Positions 44,082-53,658 of a DNA stretch of 64,000 nucleotides are shown here, in pieces. The notes beneath the pieces were generated by a model that worked only from the letters and a program-made list of their open reading frames with translations, was not told the DNA's origin and made no database searches. Each line of letters begins with the position of its first letter. The first letter of the stretch is position 1. Both the position numbers and the translations under genes were made by a program. The stretch is from Mycoplasmopsis caviae (GTDB taxonomy: Bacteria > Bacillota_I > Bacilli_A > Mycoplasmatales > Metamycoplasmataceae): assembly GCF_024498215.1 (NCBI RefSeq), contig NZ_CP101806.1, forward strand, positions 248,001-312,000. The letters are read 5' to 3'.

Positions 44082-44965
44082 TGAAAAAAGATAAATTTTT
44101 ATTAATCGATGGGAATTATTTATTATTCTCTTCATTTTACGCTTCATATAATCAATATAATCCTGAAAGCACAATGCGTTCTCCACAAGGTATTACAACT
44201 AATGGAGTTCATGTTTTTTTAATAACATTAAGTAAGTTATTAGCTTATTTTAAACCTAAATATTTATTTATTGCTTTTGATGCTTTTGGAAAAACAAAAA
44301 GACACCAAAGTTATCAGGATTATAAAGCCGGTCGAATGAAAGCTCCAACAATCATTTTTGAACAATTTAAAACAATTAAAGAAATTTTAACTAAACTAAA
44401 TATTAAATGGTTTGAAAAAAGCGGTGATGAAGCTGATGATTTAATTGCAACACTTGCACAAAGTCAAGGATGTTTAAATTTGATTTTTTCAAAAGACAAG
44501 GATCTACTACAATTGGTTAATGGTAACACATGTGTTGTTAAAACAGTAAAAGAAGGTTTTAAGATTCATTATGAATTAGAAACCATTGATAATTTTGAAT
44601 ATATTTATGGTATCAAACCTAATCAAATTCCAGATTTTAAAGGACTTGCAGGTGATTCATCAGATAATCTAAAAGGTGTAAGCGGAATTGGTGAAAAAGG
44701 AGCAATTAAGTTAATTAATGAATATGGTTCTCTTGAAAATATTTACCAAAATATAGACCAAATTAAAGGAAAAACAAAGGATAAGTTAACTATTGATAAA
44801 GAACAAGCATATATGTGCAAAAGTTTAGCAACTCTAAATTTAAATGTTGAAATGGATAAAAACCTTTCAACATATCTTTTAAACTTTGACTGAGATAAAG
44901 GAATTGAACAAATGCAATATTATGGTTTAAATAGATGTGCTGAATTATTTGAAAAACTTAAATAA
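44081..44965 (+). CDS. 5'-3' exonuclease (PolI N-terminal domain type)
   Basis: The 294-residue protein matches the free-standing 5' nuclease of mycoplasmas, which removes RNA primers and flaps. Motifs are LLIDGNYLLF, IAFDAFGKTKRHQSYQDYKAGR, GDEADDLIATLA, FSKDKDLLQL and AGDSSDNLKGVSGIGEKGA (helix-hairpin-helix). The ATG at 44081 overlaps the dnaE stop (TAATG), so polymerase and nuclease are translated together. A start 18 bases upstream is open but less likely. Confidence 0.93.
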
Positions 44966-45117
44966 AATCGAGAATTGTTGAATGTTTTAACTTTTTGATT
45001 TTGAAGTCAAAACTAAGATAAAATTTATTACTACTAGTAACCCGCATTTTTCAATTTGTTGAAAAAATGTATAATTTATAAGTCTTAAAAATTTATCAAG
45101 AAAGGTGGATTTATAAT

Positions 45118-45264
45118 ATGAGCAAAAAAGAAATAATATTATTTTGGACAATGTTGTTAGTTGCCTTAATTGTTTTATGTCTTATTGATTGGTTGCCATT
45201 TTTTATGATTGATTTAACATATGCAAGTTCAAGTCTAAGAAAGTTACCGCCTTTAAAAATTTAA
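45118..45264 (+). CDS. Small membrane protein, 48 residues
   Basis: The ATG follows AAAGGTGGA. The 48 residues contain one or two membrane helices (about 7-33) and end LRKLPPLKI. Tryptophans are coded by UGG here, unlike most of the window. The next gene starts one base after its stop, so they form a unit. No family is recognised. Confidence 0.55.
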   Translation: MSKKEIILFWTMLLVALIVLCLIDWLPFFMIDLTYASSSLRKLPPLKI

Positions 45265-45265
45265 T

Positions 45266-45745
45266 ATGAAATTAGAATTTTGAAAAAATAGATACATCTA
45301 TTCATTTATTGCTTTGCTTGCTATAAATTTAATATGAATTACTTGCATAATAATCAATATTTCAGTTACAGGTGGAGATTTTACAAAAGGAATAAATGAT
45401 AAATTTATTACATTACGGCTATCAAATTTATGACTATATATTTTTGTTAAATTAACTTCATTTGTTTTATTATATTTACCTTTTGGTCTTTTACTAATAC
45501 AAGGCATAAAATACATAAAGAGAACAAGCAATAAGACTTTCAAGAAGTTTTTTGCTCTTACAATGACAATAGCAACAACCGAATCATTAGTAGTAGTTTT
45601 ATATTTTGACTACATTGCTATGTATATGACTATGCAACTTGTTTTTCTTATATTTCATATCTTGCTATTAATGCTAACTATTATAAGTTTCTTGATTTTT
45701 ATTAAAAAACAACAAGATTTTGCAAACAAAAAAGTTTGAGAATAA
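45266..45745 (+). CDS. Four-helix membrane protein, 159 residues
   Basis: The protein has four hydrophobic segments (about 13-35, 60-82, 92-113 and 120-146) and basic ends. It begins one base after the stop of the 48-residue gene and ends before a terminator. There is no recognisable domain. It lies directly upstream of the LicD locus but with a terminator and promoter between, so a link in function is not shown. Confidence 0.7.
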
Positions 45746-45756
45746 ATTGAAAAATA

Positions 45757-45796
45757 AAAAAGTGAAGTGTCATTGTTTATTAAACTTCACTTTTTT
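45757..45796 (+). terminator. Rho-independent terminator
   Basis: AAAAAGTGAAGT (45757-45768) pairs with ACTTCACTTTTT (45784-45796) and a T-run follows. The stem is the same as at 11227. Confidence 0.75.
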
Positions 45797-45818
45797 ATTT
45801 TATTGCTTAAGTAACTTA

Positions 45819-45847
45819 TTAACTTTAAGTTAATTATGTTTTATAAT
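45819..45847 (+). promoter_or_regulatory. Promoter of the licD-nucleotidyltransferase operon
   Basis: TTAACT (45819-45824), a 17-bp spacer and TATAAT (45842-45847) lie 38 bases before the LicD start. Confidence 0.6.
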
Positions 45848-45885
45848 TATGAGCAATTAAACTTATAACTTAGGATGGTTTTAAT

Positions 45886-46683
45886 ATGAATAATGAAAAT
45901 ATTTTAAATTCACAACAACTGAAACAAAAAGAACAAACCTTAGAACTCTTTTGAGAATTCAAGGAATTATGTGATAAACATAATTTAAAGTACTCAATTG
46001 CGTATGGAACAGCATTAGGTGCAGTACGTGAGAATAAGATGATTCCTTGGGATACTGACATCGATGTCTTTATTACAAAAGAAACCTATGATTTTTTATT
46101 AAAAGAGTATCCTGAAAAGTTTTTGAATAATAATAAGCGCTGATATATGTTAACTTTTCCAAGGTTTGTTAAATCACAAGAAGACATTGTCATCAAAAAC
46201 CAATATCCTGTTTATCTTGACCTATTCATATTACAAAAATCATCATACAAACGAATTAAAAAATATAATTCATCATTTTTTAATAAATTAAGATGCTTAA
46301 AATCTATTGGCTGAGTTTCATATCACTTTAGAAATGTATTTTGAACATGAGTAGCAAAGATATTTATCTTTTTATTTTTGTTTTGAGTTCCTAAATTAAC
46401 AATTAAATCTAGTCTTAAACAACTTGCTGCAAAAAAGAATGAATGGCAAGTAGTTTATGTAGCTAATTGTTGACCGCTTTCAAATCCTAATTATTATATG
46501 AATTCAGTTGTTCCTATTGATGACTTTGACAATCTCTGTGAGATTGAATTTGAAAATAAAAGGGTCAAAATTATAAGAAATGTTGAAAATCACTTGATAA
46601 CAACCTATGGAAGTGATTGAAGAATTCCAAAAGTTACAAAACACGCAATTTATTATGGTTATTTTGAAATGAGTAATAAATAA
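45886..46683 (+). CDS. licD: LicD-family phosphotransferase, first copy
   Basis: The 265-residue protein has the LicD signature YSIAYGTALGAVRENKMIPW followed by DTDIDVF (Asp56, Asp58, Asp60), the metal-binding core of this nucleotidyltransferase fold. LicD enzymes move phosphocholine or a similar group from a CMP-activated donor onto a surface glycan. A membrane-seeking stretch (about residues 160-185, IFIFLFLFWV) could keep it near its lipid acceptor. The next gene, 18 bases on, would make the activated donor. A good promoter stands upstream. Confidence 0.88.
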
Positions 46684-46701
46684 TTAATAAAGGAGAAAAT
46701 T

Positions 46702-48516
46702 ATGCAAAAAGTTGATAATGCTATTATCTTCGCAGCTGGAAAAGGTACTAGAATGAGTCCTTTAACTCAATATACGCCAAAACCATTAATAAAAGTTTTT
46801 GGCGAGCATATGATTGAAAGAAACATAAAGTTCCTTATCGAATCTGGTATTAAAAAAATCTATGTAGTTGTTGGATATCTTGCTGAACAATTTGAGTTTT
46901 TAAAAGAAAAATATCCTAACTTGACAATTATTAAGAATGACTCATATGATGTAACAAACAATATAAGTTCACTATTTGTATCAAAAGAATTTTGATCTAA
47001 TACTTTATATATGGATGGCGATATATATTTAAGAGAAAATATTTTTCCTAAATTAATTGAATTAATTAAGAAAAACAAGACATCAATAGCTTTTAGTCAA
47101 ATATACAAAAAACATTCACCAGAATGGTCATATAAAACCGACCCAAATAATTTTGTCAAGTTTCATGAATTAGAAAAAGATGCATTCAATATGAACGTTT
47201 GAAGCGGTTTTCTTTATTTAAATAAAAAAACAAGTGATGAAGTTAAACATAAACTAGATGTCTTTTATGAAAAAAATAAGCAATCTTATCTTGAGAGTTT
47301 CTTTTGAACACTTGAAAATAAATTTAAACATGTGGCACTTGATGATGTTGAGATTGATGAACTTGACAGTTTTGATGACTTAATTTCTATTGATTCAAGT
47401 TATAAAAGTCACCAAAACACAATTTTATTTACGCCCGGCCCAGTTAATAATTTTGATGAAGTTACTTCAATATTAGGTGAAAGTGTAATTCATCACCATT
47501 CTCAACTATTTTCATACTATATGAGCGAAACAACAAAACTTATGAAAGAATTTTTTAAAACTGAAAGCGGACTTCCTCTTTTTTTAACAGCATCTGCTAC
47601 TGGTGTTATGGAAGCAATGGCTCTTAACAGTGTTGAAAAAGGCGACAGAGTTTTAGTTATTGAAGCTGGAGATTTTGGTAAGAGAATGGAAATCATCCTG
47701 AGAAAAATTTTAGATGATTCTGATCTTTGTGTTTTAAGTTATCCAGATGGTCAAACATACAATTTAAGTGAAGTTGAAAACACAATAAGAAATAATAAAT
47801 TTAAATCAATATTTATAACCCATCATGAAACTTCAACAGGTGTGCTCCACGATATCAAAAAAATTTCTGACTTGATTCAAAAATATTGTCCAGAAACACT
47901 ATTTTTAGTTGATACTGTAAGCTCATTTATTCATGAAGAAATCGAGTTTGATAAGTGAAAAATCGATGCTGCATTAGCAACAAGTGGTAAGGGATTTTGT
48001 GTTATGCCTGGACTAAGTTGCATTGTGCTCTCTGAAAGAATGCAACAAGTTGTTAAGAAAAATAAAAATGTTAAATTCTACTTTGATTTAGCTTCTTATA
48101 TTAAATACTATGAAGAACAACACTCAACTCCTTATACCCCTGCAAGTTCAATTCTAATTGCACTAAATGCTTCATTAAAAGTTATGAAGAACCTAACTCT
48201 AAAGAAAATGAATGAAAGAAGAAAACAAATTTATGAATATATAAGGAGCGTTCTTGTAGATGATTTAGGTTTTAAGGACGCAGTAAGCAGTAACTCAATT
48301 ACTCATGGTTTATTAGTGTTAAATTTACCTAATGGATATGATGCTGAGATATTAAGAAATTCAATTGAATACAAGGAAAATATTTATTTTGAATTAGGCC
48401 GTGCTGAGCGAAGACATAGCCAAATCAGAATTGGAATTCCTAATACAATTAATATGAGAAAAGCAGTGTTTCTTGTTGAGAAAATCAAGGAGCATCTAGA
48501 AGAGGCAAAAATTTAA
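46702..48516 (+). CDS. Fusion of LicC-like cytidylyltransferase and class V (AEP-type) aminotransferase
   Basis: The 604-residue protein is one unbroken frame with an AAAGGAG ribosome site. Residues 1-235 form a sugar-phosphate or phosphocholine nucleotidyltransferase (AAGKGTRMSPLTQYTPKPLI, metal-binding DGDIY at 105-109). Residues about 240-604 form a PLP aminotransferase that opens FTPGPVN (from 243), has FLTASATG and LVDTVSSF, and carries the PLP lysine in TSGKGF (Lys430). This is the domain order of PntC-AEP transaminase fusions described in phosphonate-making bacteria, which make CMP-aminoethylphosphonate. Phosphocholine activation is the alternative. PEP mutase is not in the window. An IS lies at its stop codon. 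Confidence 0.85.
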
Positions 48517-48531
48517 TTCACATAACATTTT
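48501..48531. repeat. 31-bp target duplication of the IS1634-like element, left copy
   Basis: These bases are identical to 50451-50481. The repeat includes the last codons and stop of the fusion gene, so the gene stayed intact when the element inserted. Confidence 0.85.
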
Positions 48532-50450
48532 CTTGACTTTGACACTTTAGAAATTCATTTTTTAAAAAAGCCTATAAAATAGGCTTTTATGGAAAGTCTA
48601 TTATTTAGATTCTAGTAAAACAGGGCCTAATTCATCGACTTTTCCCCATTTAGGAATTATTTGATAACCTAATGATTCTCTTAAATTTGTGTAATCTTCT
48701 GGTTCTCTAACTCTTAAAAAGTATTTTTCTTTCTTGTCTAAACTCTCAATAAGTACTATTTTTACCTTTCTCAATGCATCAACAATTCTGTCGGTTGTTA
48801 AACTGTTATTAGCCAATGAACTTAATGAAAATTCTATGAATCTTTCAATAACTAATGCTAAATAACAAATCATAAAATGTCCTTCAATTGTTTTTTCTTT
48901 TGACAAATAAACTGGTCTAGTTTCAAAAGTTGTTTTTAAAATCCTAAATGATTCTTCAATCTTTCATAAATTTGAATATGTTCTTATTACTGTTTCAATG
49001 CTTAAATTTTTGTTGCTTGTATATATTCCGTAAAATCCATCTCATCTTGCATCATCTATAATTTTTCTTCATTTAATGAAATTTCTCCAACAGAATAGTT
49101 GACATATTTTTTGCCACCTTTTTTAATTCACTCATGGCTTTTGAGCCATTTTTTCAACACAACTTTTGGCTTTTTTAATCAGTCTTTCTCTATCACTTTG
49201 ATCTTTTTTCTTCTTTTTCTGAAAAACTTAAAATTAAATTTCCATCTAATGAATTATCAAGTACTAATTCATCCTTAATTTTTTAGTTAATGGTGCTTTT
49301 TTACATAAAAACCATCAACTGCTTGCTCATATGTAGCAAGGTCTATAATGCCAGGAACAAGGTTCTTATTTCCTTTAATTTTGTGAGACATTATGAACTC
49401 AAAACCATCTTTTTAAGTTCTAAAAGATTAGGACCAGAGTTTAATCCTCTGTCTGCAATAACAGTAATATTTTCAATACCTAATTTTTCCTTAACTTCCT
49501 TTATAAAAGGGACAAAAGTTTTAAAATCACTTGTATTTCCGGCAAACAATTTGTAGGCAATTGGAATTCCATAAGCATCAATCATCATCCCAAGAACAAC
49601 CTGTACATTATTAATTTTTGCATCCTTAGAAAACCCGTAATCTAACAAATCGTTTTTTCTATACTTTCAAAGTAAACAGTTGTAACATCGTAAAATGTTT
49701 CTTTTAGGTTTCTATCAAATAGTTTGGCTAATTTTTTGTTGATATGTTCAATGATATCTAGCCTTTCATCACACAAAATTTCAAGGCTTCTGTAGATTGA
49801 TTTAAGGGTGTCATCATTCTTTATTGTATACTCATCAAAAATATTAAATGTTTTACTTTTTGAACAAGGTTTTAAAAATCTCATTGCGACTAAATTTTGG
49901 ACAATATTGTTCAAATCGTATTTGATTCTCTTCATATTCTTTGATTTCTCAAAATATTTATCTAGGTCTAACTTTCGGTAAACATTGTTTAGTATTAAAT
50001 TGCCATAATTTAAAACTTCTAATTCATTCTGATATTTATTGTGTATCTTGTTTTCATCTCTAATATCATATTCACCGTCAATGCTATCGTCAGATAAAAC
50101 ATCTTTAAATGTCCCAAGCATTCTGCCTAAAAGTACTTCTTTTCTTCCTTATCTTTTGAATACTTTTTAAATTCATTTCTCAGGTTTTCTAAAAAATTAG
50201 GATCGTTTTCTTCTAATTTGGATAATAATCCCAAATTTTGGACAACCTTATGTTTACAAGATTTGCTTTCTTTATCTCAATAACTTTTCACAATATTAAC
50301 ATATTCTTTATTTCTAACTCTAATAACTTTAACAAACATAATTATATTATACTATGTTTTACTAGAATTACAAGAAAAAATAAAAAATTCATATACTATG
50401 TATATGAGCCTTATTTTCAATGTGTTTTAATGGCCAAAGTGTCAAAGTCA
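48532..50450 (-). mobile_element. IS1634-like insertion sequence A, about 1.92 kb (defective)
   Basis: The left end reads CTTGACTTTGACACTTT (48532-48548) and the right end is its complement (AAAGTGTCAAAGTCA to 50450, extendable by AG). The element lies between 31-bp direct repeats. IS1634 of M. mycoides is known for long, variable target duplications, which agrees. A hairpin (48566-48588) after the transposase stop is its terminator. Confidence 0.85.
48601..50339 (-). pseudogene. IS1634-family transposase A, several frameshifts
   Basis: The frame begins at ATG 50339 (MFVKVIRVRNKEYVNIVKSY) and ends at TAA 48601. It is broken near 50133, 49645 and 49415, mostly in A-runs, and again further on. 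The DDE elements remain visible: FYDVTTVYFES (first Asp) and IADRGLNS (second Asp). The last piece (48601-48906) is the helical C-terminus. It cannot make an active protein as it stands. Confidence 0.8.
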
Positions 50451-50481
50451 AGAGGCAAAAATTTAATTCACATAACATTTT
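50451..50481. repeat. 31-bp target duplication of the IS1634-like element, right copy
   Basis: This copy carries a vestige of the fusion gene's end (coding for EAKI-stop) separated from it by the element. Confidence 0.85.
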
Positions 50482-50520
50482 GCAACAAGAAAATATTAAA
50501 AATCACCAATAAAAGTGATT

Positions 50521-51279
50521 TTATTTTTTACCCTTTCTATAAAACTTAGCCATATCATATCAGCCGAGATGTTCACCTGAGCGAAATTTAATTGGCGTTC
50601 TTCAGTTCTTGCCATAATTGTGTTCAAAAACTTTTTCATAATCCTTAACAATGTTGATTTTGATATCTTCAAAATCAACTTTTATGGTATCCAGAAGATC
50701 AATATCTTTATATGTGTTTTCTTTCATTTCTTTTTTAGAAATAAAACTTATTACATGAGTTATTTTTGAATCAGGTTCATATAATTCATTATAAGCATCA
50801 ACAAAGGTTATTTTTTTTGTTACTCAGGTTCATCATAAAAAACATTTAATTAATTTAAGACCCCAAAGTCCTTTTAGGATTGGCCTATGTGTAAAATTAT
50901 GGGCAAACCTTATTTTATTAGTTAATCTATTAAACTTTTTTAGTTTCTTTTCAGTTGTTGGTACAGTGACGAAAAGGTCTATAAAACAGGCATTTTCGCT
51001 ATTTTTATTTTCTAATGAAAATTTAGGAAAAATCATTGGGCTTTTCTGTGTTTCATTATCAACAATATATTCATTGTAATTTTTCTTTAGGAATTCATAT
51101 GTTTCTTTTGATATTAAAAAATCAGCATCATCATCTCAAGGTATAAAACCTTTGTGCCTAATAGCACCTAATGCAGTCCCGAAAAAAGCACTATATTTTA
51201 AATTGTGCTTGTCGCATATTTCGACAAATTTCTTAATTACTTCATAAACTTTTAACTGCTTTTCATTTAACTTATTCAT
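50521..51279 (-). CDS. licD: LicD-family phosphotransferase, second copy
   Basis: The 252-residue protein has the LicD core YSAFFGTALGAIRHKGFIPW followed by DDDADFLI, closer to the consensus than the first copy. AAAAGGTC is the ribosome site before ATG 51279. It converges on the fusion gene, with the IS between them. Sequence differences from the first copy are wide, so this is not a recent duplicate. Two LicDs could serve two acceptors or two donor groups. Confidence 0.88.
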
Positions 51280-51487
51280 TATTGACCTTTTCTTAAATAT
51301 TTTTATGCAATTGTTATTTTATTATAACAATAATTGTGTTAACAATTTTAATTATTTACAGTTAAAATTATCAAATACTTTTACACAAATATTCAGGTTA
51401 AGAAATGTCTTAATTTTGTCAATTTTAGGTTTAAAATCATTAACTTTTTTCAAAGAAAAAATCTAAAAAATATTTTTTAAAAAATGT

Positions 51488-51515
51488 TTGTATTATTTGC
51501 GAAATGCATTATAAT
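51488..51515 (+). promoter_or_regulatory. Promoter of the tRNA-Leu/tRNA-Lys unit
   Basis: TTGTAT (51488-51493), a 16-bp spacer and TATAAT (51510-51515) lie 23 bases before tRNA-Leu. Confidence 0.65.
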
Positions 51516-51538
51516 TAAGTAGCATTTTATAACAAGAT

Positions 51539-51625
51539 GCCCAGGTGGCGGAATAGGTAGACGCAAGGGACTTAAAATCCCTCGAACGTTAGTTCGTGCT
51601 GGTTCAAGTCCAGTTCTGGGTACCA
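51539..51625 (+). tRNA. tRNA-Leu (TAA)
   Basis: It is an 87-base class II tRNA with a long variable arm (CGAACGTTAGTTCG). The anticodon stem GGGA/TCCC encloses CTTAAAA, anticodon TAA. CCA is encoded. Confidence 0.94.
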
Positions 51626-51651
51626 GTTGTCTACTAGTTAGGCATCTAAAT

Positions 51652-51727
51652 GCGTCCTTAGCTCAGGCGGTAGAGCAAATGGCTTTTAACCATTGGGTCG
51701 GAGGTTCGAGTCCTCTAGGACGTACCA
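51652..51727 (+). tRNA. tRNA-Lys (TTT)
   Basis: Acceptor GCGTCCT pairs with AGGACGT. The anticodon loop CTTTTAA gives TTT. CCA is encoded. It follows tRNA-Leu by 26 bases in the same unit. Confidence 0.94.
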
Positions 51728-51742
51728 TTTCATAAAATTGAC

Positions 51743-51771
51743 CAAAACATCCTTAAATGGGTGTTTTATTT
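51743..51771 (+). terminator. Terminator of the tRNA unit
   Basis: AAAACATCC pairs with GGGTGTTTT across TTAAAT and is followed by ATTTTTG. Confidence 0.65.
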
Positions 51772-51778
51772 TTGCAAA

Positions 51779-51812
51779 AAATGTTAGGTTACACACACCT
51801 AACCTAACATTT
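51779..51812 (-). terminator. Terminator of the lipoprotein phosphatase gene
   Basis: AAATGTTAGGTT (51779-51790) and its exact complement (51801-51812) form a 12-bp stem. On the minus strand a run of six T follows. Confidence 0.75.
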
Positions 51813-51822
51813 ACTCATATTG

Positions 51823-53217
51823 TTAATCCTGTTTTTCGTTATTAGGATCACTTTCACTTCGTTCACTTTGATATCTAGGATCTGCTAAAATAGATTTTAG
51901 TTCTTGATAAATCATATTGTATGTATCACCATAACCAAATTCTTCTAGTCAGCCACCATATTCACTATTTCCAGGAATCATACTGTAGCCTTGTCAATAT
52001 GTTTGCTTTTTGAATTCCCCATATTTGCCATCAGCTTTTTTAACATATTTTAAGCCTTCAGCACCTTTAATATTTGTGAATAGTTCTCTCATACCCTCAG
52101 TCTTAAGATATTGATTTGTGCGTTCACCATTATTTTTGCCTTTTGAATTTCTATCAAAGAAATCGTTAAAGTTGTCACCGATTCTCATGAGAGTTCTTAA
52201 TTTAACTGCATTACCCGATTTAGAGTCTATCGATGATAGATTTCAACCCTTATCATTGTCATCTAAACCATTCATACGGTCGGTTTTATATACTTTTTTA
52301 CCTAAAATTTCTGCAGCACTTGAATTAGTTCATGTTCTTCAAGGTGTTGCTTCAAAATCGCTTTTAAATGTCATTTTATTAGCTAGTTCTTTAAGTTCAT
52401 CTTTGCTCATATTTTTAGTCATTTCATCACTAATAATAGTTGTTCCATCTACTGCCACATATGGCATTGAACCACGCATTCAAAACTGAAAATCTGCAAC
52501 ATATTTAATACCTAAATTTTTCAGATTTTTCTTAAGTGCATCTCTAACAGCAGTTGATTGATTCATATCAGAGTTATAAACAACTAGTGCACCTTTTGAT
52601 TGTACATGATTAATGAATTTTACTGCACCAGGAACAGCAAATCTCTTAGCTTGAAGATCATTTTTTTCTTTCATCTTGCCACTATAACCACCATTAAGCA
52701 TTCCGTAAACTTCTGTGTAATCATTTTGTAATACTGTTTCATCAATGTCCATGAATACAACGGGTATGTAATTACCATTTGATGCATTATCAACCTGTTG
52801 TTTAGTGTTGAAATCTTGATTATATTCAAATTTATCAGTTGTTGCACGAGTCATTAAGTTGTCAAAAACTGCAGTTGCTCTGGCATATTCTGCTTCTTTT
52901 GCGATTCGTGCTTCAACTGATTTTATGTATCAAACTATTGAGCCAAATTGAGCAGCATCTTTATTAAGTTTAGAAATTAGTGCTTCTTTTTCATCCATTG
53001 ATAAGATGCTTTTGTAATCAATTGAATTAATTAGGGCCTTTTTGCCTTCATCATTTAACTTTGCAAATTCTTCCTTAATAAATTTATTTTTTTCTGCTGG
53101 AGTTAATTTATTAAAGTCAAAGTTTTCTTGTTTGTCTTTTTCGCAACTAGCTGCAATTGTAATTGGGCTAAGTGCTACTAATGGAGCTAGTGAGCTAAAT
53201 AAAAATTTTCTTTTCAT
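51823..53217 (-). CDS. Lipoprotein HAD-family acid phosphatase (e(P4)-like)
   Basis: The 464-residue protein has a lipoprotein signal peptide (MKRKFLFSSL, lipobox AASC, Cys25), a helical region (30-140) and a HAD phosphatase domain with catalytic MDIDETVLQND (Asp157, Asp159) and the later VVYNSDMN motif. It resembles surface 5'-nucleotidase/acid phosphatase lipoprotein e(P4), which frees nucleosides outside the cell for uptake. That would suit a mycoplasma that cannot make nucleotides. It is a single gene with its own terminator, followed by the tRNA unit on the other strand. Confidence 0.82.
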
Positions 53218-53365
53218 AAAATCTCCTTTATTAGTATTTTTAGATTAATTAAATACTATGATTTAATTATAGATTTTTCCACATTAATGTTGCTTGGTGT
53301 GGTAAAAGATTAAATTATTAACACATAAAAAATAGGGCATAATAGCCCTATTAATTTATTGTTTA

Positions 53366-53581
53366 TTAAACAACTTTAAGAATTTCTTCTTTTGATTTAT
53401 GTTTGCCTTTTAAAGAATCCCTTTCAACATGTATAATTTGGATTTTATCGTTGGCTCTTGTGTGTTCATCATATTTTTGTTTACGACGAAAACCAAGGAT
53501 TAATCCTTCAATTTCTTCAAGTGAGTTAGCTTGTGCAATTACCTCTTGAGTTGAAACTAATTTGGCTTTAAATCTGTACAT
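53366..53581 (-). CDS. Small conserved protein, 71 residues
   Basis: The protein is short, charged and soluble (MYRFKAKLVSTQEVIAQANS, then GLILGFRRKQKYDEHTR). AGGAGATTT before the ATG is a good ribosome site. I recall very similar short hypothetical proteins in other mycoplasmas. The basic RRKQK centre suggests RNA or DNA binding, but that is a guess. Confidence 0.7.
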   Translation of the reverse strand: MYRFKAKLVSTQEVIAQANSLEEIEGLILGFRRKQKYDEHTRANDKIQIIHVERDSLKGKHKSKEEILKVV

Positions 53582-53658
53582 AAATCTCCTTCTGTGACAA
53601 TATTATTGTCACTAGTATCTATTATATCAATTAATATTTTGTATTAAGAATATGTTTT

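Noticed and set aside
46702-48516. Two separate genes for nucleotidyltransferase and aminotransferase
   Set aside because: The frame is continuous through the boundary near residue 235-243 with no stop, ribosome site or start codon there, so it is a true fusion.
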